From Kordia periserrulae (GTDB taxonomy: Bacteria > Bacteroidota > Bacteroidia > Flavobacteriales > Flavobacteriaceae): DNA of 64,000 nt. This document shows, in pieces, positions 45,433 through 53,063 of the stretch. Location: contig NZ_QBKT01000003.1 in NCBI RefSeq assembly GCF_003054265.1, positions 310,001 to 374,000 on the forward strand. The letters run 5' to 3'. Under the pieces are notes generated by a model that made no database searches, was not told the DNA's origin, and saw nothing but the letters and a program-made list of their open reading frames with translations. The position numbers were made by a program, and so were the translations under genes. The first letter of the stretch is position 1; the number at the start of each line of letters is the position of its first letter.

Positions 45433-45500
45433 TCATGTAAAGATTTCACAGAATGTTAACGTATATTCACTATTAATTTTTAAATTTAACATACAAAATC

Positions 45501-45510
45501 TGGTTAACCA
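45501..45510. promoter_or_regulatory. Single TGGTTAACCA operator, upstream of gntR
   Basis: TGGTTAACCA ends 17 bp before the ATG of the GntR gene. It shares the TGGTNNACCA pattern with the four sites at 35840-35862 and 38723-38745, and predicts autoregulation. No clear -7 TAnnTTTG box was found beside it. Confidence 0.65.
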
Positions 45511-45527
45511 ATTACAGTTGCTTACGT

Positions 45528-46229
45528 ATGAAATTAGATATCTTAACAAAAACAGAAACACTTGACATTCAAAAAACGATTATCTCAAAAATCAGAGACC
45601 TAATCAATGCCAAAAATTTGGAGCCAGGTGACAAACTTCCCTCAGAACGTATGTTATCTGAAAAGTTTGAAGTAACACGTAGCAATGTTAGAGAAGCAAT
45701 TCAAAAACTTGAATTCTACGGTTTATTAAAATCAATTCCACAAAGCGGAACCTTTGTAGCAAACATTGGAGTTACAGCAATGAATGGAATGATAGAAGAT
45801 ATCTTACGTTTAGAAGAACCAGATTTTAAATCGTTGGTAGAAACTAGAATTTTGTTAGAATTAAAAACAGCACGACTAGCGGCTTTGCGAAGAACTGACG
45901 ACGATCTTTTAAAAATGAAAGAAGCCTTAGATGCTTATACAGAAAAAGTACTCAATGGTGAAGATGCAGTACAAGAAGATTTACTATTTCATTTAGCTAT
46001 TGCCAAAGCTAGTGGAAACAGTACGATGAATACATTTATGCTAATCATTACACCAGAAATTATCACAAACTTTGAAAAATATCACGTGTGTGATAAAGAC
46101 TTAGCTCAGTCTGGAATCATTGAACATCAAAGTATCTTTGATGCAATAAAAGATCAAAAACCACAATTGGCAAAACAAAAAATGAAAGAACACTTTAGCG
46201 TATTGTATCAATACTGTTACAATATCTAA
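45528..46229 (+). CDS. GntR/FadR-family repressor of the alginate locus
   Basis: This 233-residue protein has an N-terminal winged helix-turn-helix (about 15-80, LPSERMLSEKFEVTRSNVRE) and an FCD ligand-binding domain (about 95-225) with metal-site residues in LLFHLAIAKASGN and EHQSIFDAI. Such proteins bind uronate-derived metabolites. KDG or DEH would be the expected inducer here. Palindromes TGGTNNACCA ahead of this gene and at the PL7 and susC promoters are its proposed targets. The MFS gene follows after a 186-bp leader. Confidence 0.9.
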   Translation: MKLDILTKTETLDIQKTIISKIRDLINAKNLEPGDKLPSERMLSEKFEVTRSNVREAIQKLEFYGLLKSIPQSGTFVANIGVTAMNGMIEDILRLEEPDFKSLVETRILLELKTARLAALRRTDDDLLKMKEALDAYTEKVLNGEDAVQEDLLFHLAIAKASGNSTMNTFMLIITPEIITNFEKYHVCDKDLAQSGIIEHQSIFDAIKDQKPQLAKQKMKEHFSVLYQYCYNI

Positions 46230-46237
46230 AAAAACAC

Positions 46238-46327
46238 CAGTTTTGAAAATGCACGAATTCAAAACTGAAAAATACGGAGGGAAGTAATTTTATACAGAAA
46301 AACGTCATGCACATTTCTTCTCGTTAA
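46238..46327 (+). promoter_or_regulatory. Leader element of the MFS transporter gene, matching the susC leader
   Basis: A perfect 10-bp stem CAGTTTTGAA/TTCAAAACTG (46238-46267) has TGCACG in its loop. Then come GGAGGGAAGTAA (46276-46287), TTATACA (46290-46296) and a short ORF ATGCACATTTCTTCTCGTTAA (46307-46327, Met-His-Ile start). Order and the 2-bp gap between the two central motifs equal those in the susC leader at 38762-38880. It begins 9 bp after the gntR stop, so it is probably transcribed with that gene. Confidence 0.55.
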
Positions 46328-46415
46328 ATTACAGACAACATCGAGCAAATTTGCTCAAAAATCTACATACATGCACTTGTGTTTTCAAGGAGTTTGTATC
46401 TATGAATCATAAAAT

Positions 46416-47687
46416 ATGAAAATAAGAGGTCTCAGATGGTGGATAATAGGCTTAGTATGTCTTGCTACCATTATTAACTATATTGATAGATCTGCATTAG
46501 GAATAATGTGGCCAGAAATGAGTAAAGACTTAGGACTTACAAAACAAGACTACTCCTGGATAATCAACATCTTTACCATTACGTATGCGGCGGGTAAATT
46601 TATCTCAGGAAAAGTATATGACAAAGTAGGTACAAAAATTGGTTTTGTACTATCTATCTTTTTCTGGTCGTTGGCTTCTGTATTACACTTCTTTGCAAAA
46701 GGAGCAGCATCACTTGGAATTTTTAGAGGATTACTAGGTGTAGCCGAAGCAGGAAATTGGCCAGGAGCAGTAAAAAACAATGCAGAATGGTTTCCAATAA
46801 AAGAACGTGGCTTGGCACAAGGAATTTTTAATTCTGGAGCAGCAATAGGATCCATTGTAGCTGCGCCAGCGGTCTCTGAACTATTTGGAGCCTACGGTTG
46901 GCGAGTAACATTTATCATTATTGGTGTATTAGGTTTTCTATGGATAATTCCATGGTTAATCTTCAATAAAACTCAACCAAAAAACCACCCTTGGATTACC
47001 GAAGAAGAAAAAGAACATATAGAATCTGGACGATTGGAAAGTCGTAAAAATGTAGAAGATGACAAAAGCCTAACAGTCATACAAATTCTTTCCAAAAAAG
47101 AATCATGGGGCGTAATTGCAGCGCGATTCTTTATCGAACCTATTTGGTGGCTATTTGTATTTTGGATGCCTATATACCTATTTGATGAATTCGGATTCGA
47201 TGTTAAAAAAATTGGACTATACGCATGGTTTCCATATATAGGAGCTATGATTGGTAGTCTAGCTGGCGGTTGGTATGTAAAACAATTAATGAACAAAACA
47301 ACACTTGACAAAGCTCGAAAAAAAGTGATTGCCATCGGCGGAATCATTATTTTCTTAGGAATCATTGCAGCGATACTCTTTGCAGATACACCAGAAAAAT
47401 TTGTCTCCTTTGTATTTATCGTATTATTTGGATTCCAATTTTCAATCAGTAATATCCAAACAATTCCGAGCGACTTGCTAAATGGAAAATCAGTAGGGAC
47501 TTTAGCTGGTTTGGGGGGAAGTATTGGTGCTGTTTCAGTAATAATAATGAACTGGTTAATTCCAATTATTACCAAAGATTCTTACACGCCAGCATTTATC
47601 ATACTCGCAATACTAGCGCCGTTGGCAGTATTGTCAATTTACCTTTTAATTAAAGAAATAAAACCTATAGAAAATAACATAAACTAA
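46416..47687 (+). CDS. MFS transporter, hexuronate/DEH type
   Basis: This 423-residue protein has twelve membrane segments and begins RWWIIGLVCLATIINYIDRS, the N-terminal segment of the anion:cation symporter (ExuT-like) MFS group. A cytoplasmic loop after segment six is charged. It should move unsaturated uronate or DEH from the periplasm into the cytoplasm. The order MFS, DEH reductase, KDG kinase, KDPG aldolase is that of known flavobacterial alginate operons. It starts 186 bp after gntR and 18 bp before the SDR gene. Confidence 0.9.
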   Translation: MKIRGLRWWIIGLVCLATIINYIDRSALGIMWPEMSKDLGLTKQDYSWIINIFTITYAAGKFISGKVYDKVGTKIGFVLSIFFWSLASVLHFFAKGAASLGIFRGLLGVAEAGNWPGAVKNNAEWFPIKERGLAQGIFNSGAAIGSIVAAPAVSELFGAYGWRVTFIIIGVLGFLWIIPWLIFNKTQPKNHPWITEEEKEHIESGRLESRKNVEDDKSLTVIQILSKKESWGVIAARFFIEPIWWLFVFWMPIYLFDEFGFDVKKIGLYAWFPYIGAMIGSLAGGWYVKQLMNKTTLDKARKKVIAIGGIIIFLGIIAAILFADTPEKFVSFVFIVLFGFQFSISNIQTIPSDLLNGKSVGTLAGLGGSIGAVSVIIMNWLIPIITKDSYTPAFIILAILAPLAVLSIYLLIKEIKPIENNIN

Positions 47688-47705
47688 ACAAAAAAACATT
47701 TTAAT

Positions 47706-48470
47706 ATGAGTAACAATAAAGGAAAAGTTGCCATTGTTACTGGCGCCACTGGTGGAATTGGTTTCGAAGTTGCAAAAAGATTAGGTAACGACGGATATAC
47801 CGTAATTTTAAATGGAATAAACGATGAAGCTGGTGCTGAAAAACTTAAAGAATTAACAGACGCAGGAATTACTGCAGAGTATTATGGTTTTGATGTAACA
47901 CAAGAAGATCAAGTAACTAAAAATATTACCGAAATTGGAGAAAAATACGGTAAAATAGATGTACTTGTCAACAACGCAGGTGGATTAGGCGGAAGGTCTC
48001 GATTTGAAGAAATGACAACAGAATTCTACCGTTTTGTCATGGCATTAAATCTTGACTCTGTATTTTTTGCTTCCAGAGCAGCAATACCATTTCTTAAAAA
48101 AGGGGAACATCCTTCTATCATAAACTATACATCAAATGCAGGATGGACAGCAGGTGGACCAGGTGCAGGAATCTACGGAACATCAAAAGCAGGTGTTCAC
48201 GCAATTACAAGAGCATTGGCAAAAGATTTAGCAGAATATGGAATTCGTGTAAATGCAGTATCGCCAGGTACGATTGATACACCATTTCACGCACAAATAA
48301 AATCAACAAAACCAGAAGTTTTCGCTTCTTGGGCAAACAATATTATGTTAGGACGATTAGGACAACCAGAAGATATAGCTGGTGTTATTTCATTCTTAGC
48401 AAGCAAAGATGCTTCTTTCATAACTGCTGAAACGATTCAAATTGGCGGTGGACAAGCACTTGGAATATAA
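47706..48470 (+). CDS. dehR: SDR-type DEH reductase
   Basis: This 254-residue protein is a classical SDR: cofactor motif GATGGIG (13-19), the strand VLVNNAGGLGG, catalytic Tyr and Lys in YGTSKAG, and a C-terminal motif with FITAETIQIGGGQ. In alginate loci this enzyme reduces 4-deoxy-L-erythro-5-hexoseulose uronate (DEH) to 2-keto-3-deoxygluconate (KDG) with NADPH or NADH. It sits between the transporter and KDG kinase genes, which supports the assignment; an ordinary 3-oxoacyl reductase role is less likely in this setting. Confidence 0.87.
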   Translation: MSNNKGKVAIVTGATGGIGFEVAKRLGNDGYTVILNGINDEAGAEKLKELTDAGITAEYYGFDVTQEDQVTKNITEIGEKYGKIDVLVNNAGGLGGRSRFEEMTTEFYRFVMALNLDSVFFASRAAIPFLKKGEHPSIINYTSNAGWTAGGPGAGIYGTSKAGVHAITRALAKDLAEYGIRVNAVSPGTIDTPFHAQIKSTKPEVFASWANNIMLGRLGQPEDIAGVISFLASKDASFITAETIQIGGGQALGI

Positions 48471-48509
48471 ATTGTATTTTAATAGAAATTTGATTTTATA
48501 TTTTTACAC

Positions 48510-49532
48510 ATGCAAAAAGTAGTCACATTTGGCGAAATAATGTTACGACTTTCTACAGAACGTTTTTTACGATTCTCTCAGTCAAAGTCTTTCAATGCCA
48601 TGTATGGTGGCGGCGAATTCAATGTAGCTGTTTCGTTGGCAAATTTAGGGATACAAAGTGAATTTGTAACGCGATTACCCGATAATGAAATAGGTGAGTG
48701 TGCTTTAATTGAGATGCGAAAACGCAACGTAAACACAAATAATATTTCTTTCGGAAAAGATCGTTTGGGAATCTACTTTTTGGAAACTGGCGCAGGAACA
48801 CGAGCAAGTAATGTTGTATATGATAGGACGCATAGCGCCATGGCAAATTTAGAAAAAGGAACTTTCAACTGGAAGGAAATTTTAAAAGAGGCTACATGGT
48901 TTCATTGGAGCGGTATTACTCCTGCTATTTCACAAGGAGCTGCTGAGGAATGCTTAGAAGCTATCAAAGCAGCGCATGAATTAGGAGTTACTATTTCTTG
49001 TGATTTGAATTATCGATCTAAATTGTGGAAATACGGAAAAGAACCGTACGAAGTTATGCCAGAAATGCTGCAATATAGCAACATCATTTTGGGTGATATA
49101 GATACGGCATATTTTATGTTAGGACATAACAAAGTCAACCCAAACTATCAAGATGTAAAATCGTTGCCAACTTTGTACAATCGCATTTTTGAATGGTGTC
49201 CAAATTTACAAACCATTGCCACTACACTTCGCTATTCGGTGAGTGCTTCACATCAACGTATTGGAGGAATTTTATATGATAAAAAACATATTTACGATGC
49301 GGATATTAAAGAAGTTACGCCAGTTGTGGATAGAGTAGGAAGCGGAGATGCGTTTATGGGCGGATTGATTTACGGATTAATGGAATATCAAAATGACATA
49401 CAAAAAGCCATCAATATTGCTGTTGCATCTTGTTGTCTAAAACACACGATATATGGCGATTACAACTTAGTATCAACAACGGATATCAACAATTTCTTAG
49501 CAGGAAATAATAACGGAAAAGTATCAAGATAA
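48510..49532 (+). CDS. kdgK: 2-keto-3-deoxygluconate kinase
   Basis: This 340-residue PfkB-family sugar kinase begins MQKVVTFGEIMLRLS, has the N-terminal GGGEFNVA substrate motif and the C-terminal PfkB signature VGSGDAFMGGLIYGL with catalytic Asp near residue 280. It phosphorylates KDG to KDPG using ATP. The start at 48510 lies 39 bp after the SDR stop. The kdgA gene follows 2 bp later, giving a tight kinase-aldolase pair. Confidence 0.92.
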   Translation: MQKVVTFGEIMLRLSTERFLRFSQSKSFNAMYGGGEFNVAVSLANLGIQSEFVTRLPDNEIGECALIEMRKRNVNTNNISFGKDRLGIYFLETGAGTRASNVVYDRTHSAMANLEKGTFNWKEILKEATWFHWSGITPAISQGAAEECLEAIKAAHELGVTISCDLNYRSKLWKYGKEPYEVMPEMLQYSNIILGDIDTAYFMLGHNKVNPNYQDVKSLPTLYNRIFEWCPNLQTIATTLRYSVSASHQRIGGILYDKKHIYDADIKEVTPVVDRVGSGDAFMGGLIYGLMEYQNDIQKAINIAVASCCLKHTIYGDYNLVSTTDINNFLAGNNNGKVSR

Positions 49533-49534
49533 TT

Positions 49535-50203
49535 ATGGCAACATTTACACGGATAGCAGTCGCACAAACTATGAATCAAACGGGATTAGTACCACTTTTT
49601 TATCATCATGATATTCAAATTGCTAAACAAGTTGTAAAAGCTTGTTACGATGGTGGCGCTCGTTTGTTAGAATTTACTGCACGGGGTGATTTTGCTCACG
49701 AAGTTTTTGGACAACTTAGTTTATATGTTCGAGAAGAACTTCCAGAAATGATACTAGGTGTTGGTTCAATAACCGATGCAGCTTCGGCTTCGTTGTATAT
49801 GTCGCTTGGTGCGAATTTTATTGTAACACCTGTGTTGCGAGAAGATATTGCGGTAGTTTGTAATAGACGAAAAGTATTATGGTCGCCAGGTTGCGGTTCA
49901 TTGACAGAAATTGCCAAAGCAGAAGAATTGGGTTGTGAAATTGTGAAACTATTTCCAGGAAGTATGTATGGTCCTGAATTTGTAAAAGCAATTAAAGGAC
50001 CACAACCGTGGACAAGTATTATGCCCACAGGAGGCGTATCTCCTACACAAGAAAATTTAGAAGCTTGGTTTGCTGCTGGTGTCATGTGTGTGGGAATGGG
50101 TTCCAAGTTGATTCATAAAAAAGAAAACGGAGAATTTAATCTTATTAAAATAAAAAGTACAATACAAAACATGCTAAAAATCATAAAAGAATTAAAGACA
50201 TGA
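49535..50203 (+). CDS. kdgA: KDPG aldolase
   Basis: This 222-residue class I aldolase has the Schiff-base Lys138 in CEIVKLFPGSMYGPEF, the Glu in LLEFTARGD (E46) and the closing block MPTGGVSPTQENLEAW. It splits KDPG into pyruvate and glyceraldehyde-3-phosphate, the end of alginate breakdown. Its stop overlaps the start of the LacI gene by 4 bp (ATGA), so the two are co-translated. Confidence 0.93.
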   Translation: MATFTRIAVAQTMNQTGLVPLFYHHDIQIAKQVVKACYDGGARLLEFTARGDFAHEVFGQLSLYVREELPEMILGVGSITDAASASLYMSLGANFIVTPVLREDIAVVCNRRKVLWSPGCGSLTEIAKAEELGCEIVKLFPGSMYGPEFVKAIKGPQPWTSIMPTGGVSPTQENLEAWFAAGVMCVGMGSKLIHKKENGEFNLIKIKSTIQNMLKIIKELKT

Positions 50204-50733
50204 GCCTGTCTCAATCTTCATCAATTACATTAAAAGAATTATCAAAACTTTCTGGCTTTTCAATTTCTACGGTTTCCAAAGCACTAAATAATAAATTTGA
50301 TATTAGTAAAGATACGCGAAAAGCAATACAGAAAATAGCCTTAAAATATAATTATGTACCTCATAATTATGCAGTTGCTTTACGCAAAAAACAAACCAAA
50401 ACAGTAGCGATTATCATTCCGCAAATTAATAAAAGTATCTATGGTTTGTTTGTGTATCATATTGAAAAAGTAGCTTCAAAATTTGGCTATCGTATTATTT
50501 TGTTTCAATCTTTTGAAGAAACCAAACGTGAAAAAGATTGTTTAAAAAGTATTCTTGACGGGAGTGTGGATGGTGTAATTATATCCTCGGCAAAACCTTC
50601 TCATGTATATTATAAAAAAATAAAAAATCAATTTCCCATAGAGCATATATGCCTATCAAAAGAAGTGCAAGAGCAACAATTAAAAGACTTATCAATTCAT
50701 ACGTTTTCAAAATTACTTTCTAATTTCGATTAA
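50200..50733 (+). pseudogene. LacI-family regulator, truncated at the island edge
   Basis: This 177-codon frame begins with a complete LacI helix-turn-helix (ITLKELSKLSGFSISTVSKA, then YNYVPHNYAVALRKK hinge) and continues into the first half of the periplasmic-binding-like domain (TKTVAIIIPQINKSIYGLFV, SVDGVIISSAK). It ends after residue 177, where full proteins have about 335-345, and the last 20 residues do not look like the family. The stop is 47 bp before the start of the 40-bp direct repeat at 50781. It could still bind DNA but would lack most effector contacts and dimer interface. Confidence 0.8.
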
Positions 50734-50741
50734 TTTATCAA

Positions 50742-50820
50742 AGTGAAACTGGCTTTTTAATAAAGCGACCTGCTAGATTTTGGTTCCAGAGGTCGCCAGT
50801 TCGAACCCGGTCTTTCACCC
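50742..50820 (+). pseudogene. Decayed tRNA-His copy (island right repeat)
   Basis: Positions 50781-50820 equal 29033-29072 of tRNA-His with one mismatch, covering part of the anticodon arm, T arm and 3' acceptor strand. The upstream part (GTGAAACTGGC ... AAAGCGACC) only weakly follows the 5' half. D and anticodon stems cannot form, so it is not a functional tRNA. It matches an attachment-site remnant or a dead tandem tRNA. Confidence 0.75.
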
Positions 50821-50826
50821 AAAAGC

Positions 50827-50854
50827 AAACCTCTCAATTTCGAGAGGTTTTTTT
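50827..50854 (+). terminator. Terminator after the decayed tRNA-His copy
   Basis: AAACCTCTC pairs with GAGAGGTTT around AATTTC and ends in seven T. It differs in sequence from the terminator after the intact tRNA-His, so this remnant has its own history. It may now end the alginate operon. Confidence 0.85.
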
Positions 50855-50917
50855 GTGCAATTGTTTTTTAGATATATGTAATTAAGGGGAGAAGTTCACG
50901 CTGAGTGAAGACGAAGT

Positions 50918-51028
50918 GAACCCAGTCTTTCACCCTTTATAAGTCGCTGAATTTCAGCGACTTTTTTTGTTTTTAAGATGGTTTTGTTCTTCTGAAAAAA
51001 TGTTAAAAACGGTACTCCAATTTTTTAT
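50918..51028 (+). repeat. Second tRNA-His 3' remnant with homologous flank and terminator
   Basis: GAACCCAGTCTTTCACCC and the following TTTATAAGTCGCT match 29055-29085. The terminator AAGTCGCTGA/TCAGCGACTT (50941-50968) differs from the first in its upper stem by compensating changes. GGTACTCCAATTTTTT at 51011 matches 29148 at the same 76-bp distance. So about 110 bp of tRNA-His end plus flank is duplicated here, marking the likely outer edge of the island. The 50855-50917 interval shows nothing else. Confidence 0.75.
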
Positions 51029-51141
51029 AAAGATTTTAAATGATTGATAGCATAGATTACAATAAGATTCGAATTTTTAATGATTTTGAAACAAATAATT
51101 TTTGTGAATTTAATGGATAGTAATAAATTTATAATCTATTA

Positions 51142-52800
51142 ATGCTTAATCAATTTTATATCAAACAATTACGCTATATATTCACTTCATTCGTGATCTT
51201 TTCTTTTCAAGTTTCACTATTTGCCCAAAACCTAGATTCCCTATTCATCGCACTCGATGCTAAAATGGAGAAACGCGAACTATTCGACAAACAAAAAGAA
51301 GTACGCATTCAACAATTACTGGAAAAAGCAACGCAAACTTCCGATTTAGAAAAAAAATACCTACTTCATGATGAAGTCATTGACGAATATCAATTTTACA
51401 GTTTCAACAAAGCATTAAATTATATTGAACAAAATATTGAAATTGCCGAAACGCTCAACAACAGTTTGTTTCTCAACAAAAGTAAGCTGCTTTTGAGTAT
51501 GTTGCTTATTGATTCTGGACGCTATAAAGAATCGATTGACGCGCTCAACGAAATCAAAAGAGATTCGCTGCCAACACAATTACTCAACGACTATTATATT
51601 GCGTACAAAGAAGGATATTCCGGACTTTCCTTCAACACAACTGTCAAAAGTAGCAAAGCTTTGTATTCGCAATTGTACGATGCTTACCAAGATTCCTTAT
51701 ATAATCGGTTAGATCCGAATTCGGAAGAATTATTGCGACTCAAGGAAAAGAATTTACGTGATAATCGCAAGTTAGACGATGCCTTAAAAATCAATTCCCA
51801 ACGATTGGAAGCTGTAAAAATGGGTGTCAGAGGTTTTTCATTAATCACTTTTGAACGCTCGCTGTTATACGAATTAATGAACGACAAGGAAAAGCAAAAA
51901 CAATACTTAATACTTTCCGCAATATCAGACATTGAAGCGTCTGTAAAAGACAATGCTTCTATGGGAACGCTGGCTAAAATTATGTTTGAAGAAGGCGATA
52001 TCGATCGCGCACACAGGTATGTAAACTTTTCCTTTGATGATGCCGAATTCTACAATTCGCAACTTCGTTTTGTAAACATTGCAAACAGTTTGCCTATGAT
52101 TTCCAAGGCGTATGAAGAACGTAGCGAAAAGCAAAAAGAAAAACTACAACAATCGCTCATCTTTATAAGCATCTTAGCAGGATTTTTACTCATAGCTATC
52201 TACATTGTATTTCAACAAGTTAAAAAAGTATCAGAAGCGCGCAACAAACTCAAAACTGCCAATGAAAAATTGCAAGAATTCAATGAAAAACTCAACGCTT
52301 CTAATGAAGATTTAACACGATTATACCAAGAACTTTCAGAATCGGATAAAGTCAAAGAGCAATATATTGGAACGTTTCTAAATCTCTATTCTGAATACAT
52401 TACGAAATTGGATACCTACCGAAAATTGGTGCGTAAATATGTAAACACTAATCAAATGAAGTCGTTACTAGAACTCTCCAAATCCAAACAATTCATAGAA
52501 GAAGAACTAGAAATCTTCAACAAAAACTTCGATGGTTCATTTCTTCATATCTATCCTGACTTTGTAAAGTACGTCAACGAGTTGCTCAAACCAGACGCGC
52601 AAATCATCCTAAAAAATGACAAAAAATTAAATACAGAGCTTCGTATTTTAGCACTCATTAAACTGGGAATTACAAGCAGCTCACGAATTGCAAAAATACT
52701 GCGCTACTCCGTCAATACCATATACAACTATCGCGCAAGCATTAAAAGTTCTGCAAAAAACAAAGACACTTTTGAGGATATGATAAAAAATATCCAATAA
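51142..52800 (+). CDS. DUF6377-type membrane regulator of the glucan locus
   Basis: This 552-residue protein has a signal peptide (about 1-29, ending LFA), a helical TPR-like periplasmic part (about 30-330), one membrane helix (SLIFISILAGFLLIAIYIVF, about 337-356), a coiled coil (about 365-410) and a C-terminal helix-turn-helix (LGITSSSRIAKILRYSVNTI). This layout matches DUF6377 proteins, which sit beside SusC/SusD pairs and are thought to sense glycan fragments in the periplasm and bind DNA in the cytoplasm. It lies upstream of the second SusC gene and is the likely control protein. Confidence 0.85.
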   Translation: MLNQFYIKQLRYIFTSFVIFSFQVSLFAQNLDSLFIALDAKMEKRELFDKQKEVRIQQLLEKATQTSDLEKKYLLHDEVIDEYQFYSFNKALNYIEQNIEIAETLNNSLFLNKSKLLLSMLLIDSGRYKESIDALNEIKRDSLPTQLLNDYYIAYKEGYSGLSFNTTVKSSKALYSQLYDAYQDSLYNRLDPNSEELLRLKEKNLRDNRKLDDALKINSQRLEAVKMGVRGFSLITFERSLLYELMNDKEKQKQYLILSAISDIEASVKDNASMGTLAKIMFEEGDIDRAHRYVNFSFDDAEFYNSQLRFVNIANSLPMISKAYEERSEKQKEKLQQSLIFISILAGFLLIAIYIVFQQVKKVSEARNKLKTANEKLQEFNEKLNASNEDLTRLYQELSESDKVKEQYIGTFLNLYSEYITKLDTYRKLVRKYVNTNQMKSLLELSKSKQFIEEELEIFNKNFDGSFLHIYPDFVKYVNELLKPDAQIILKNDKKLNTELRILALIKLGITSSSRIAKILRYSVNTIYNYRASIKSSAKNKDTFEDMIKNIQ

Positions 52801-53063
52801 AATTTAAATTTTCTCTTTTTCAAGCTTCTTAATTTACTATTTGAAGAAAATTCACGACGTTTTTAGGAAAATAAACGCTATCAAAATCCACTTATTTGTT
52901 TTGTTAAAATGGTTTTAAGTTGCTTATAAACAATTATTTATAAATTTATAAGCTCTTTAAGAATCCACTTTTAAAAACACACTTGTTCAAAAAGCCTGCG
53001 TTTCGAAGTAAATTGCTACAACGTTTTCGAAAACTCAAAAACGAAGCAATTCACAAAAGAAAA

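Larger units (their letters stand above)
29033..50935. mobile_element. Putative tRNA-His genomic island carrying the alginate locus
   Basis: Positions 29033-29072 (3' part of tRNA-His) recur at 50781-50820 as a 40-bp direct repeat with one mismatch, and a second, shorter remnant with downstream terminator lies at 50918-51028. Repeats of a tRNA 3' end at both sides of a foreign-looking block are the usual mark of integration by a tyrosine recombinase. The block holds a two-component pair, a TonB receptor, an AraC pseudogene, the alginate locus and a truncated LacI gene at its right edge. No integrase was found, so the element is probably immobile or decayed. This is an inference from the repeats and content. 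Confidence 0.6.

Noticed and set aside
50742-50820. Second functional tRNA-His
   Set aside because: D and anticodon stems cannot form, and the anticodon position is degraded; only the 3' 40 bp is intact.
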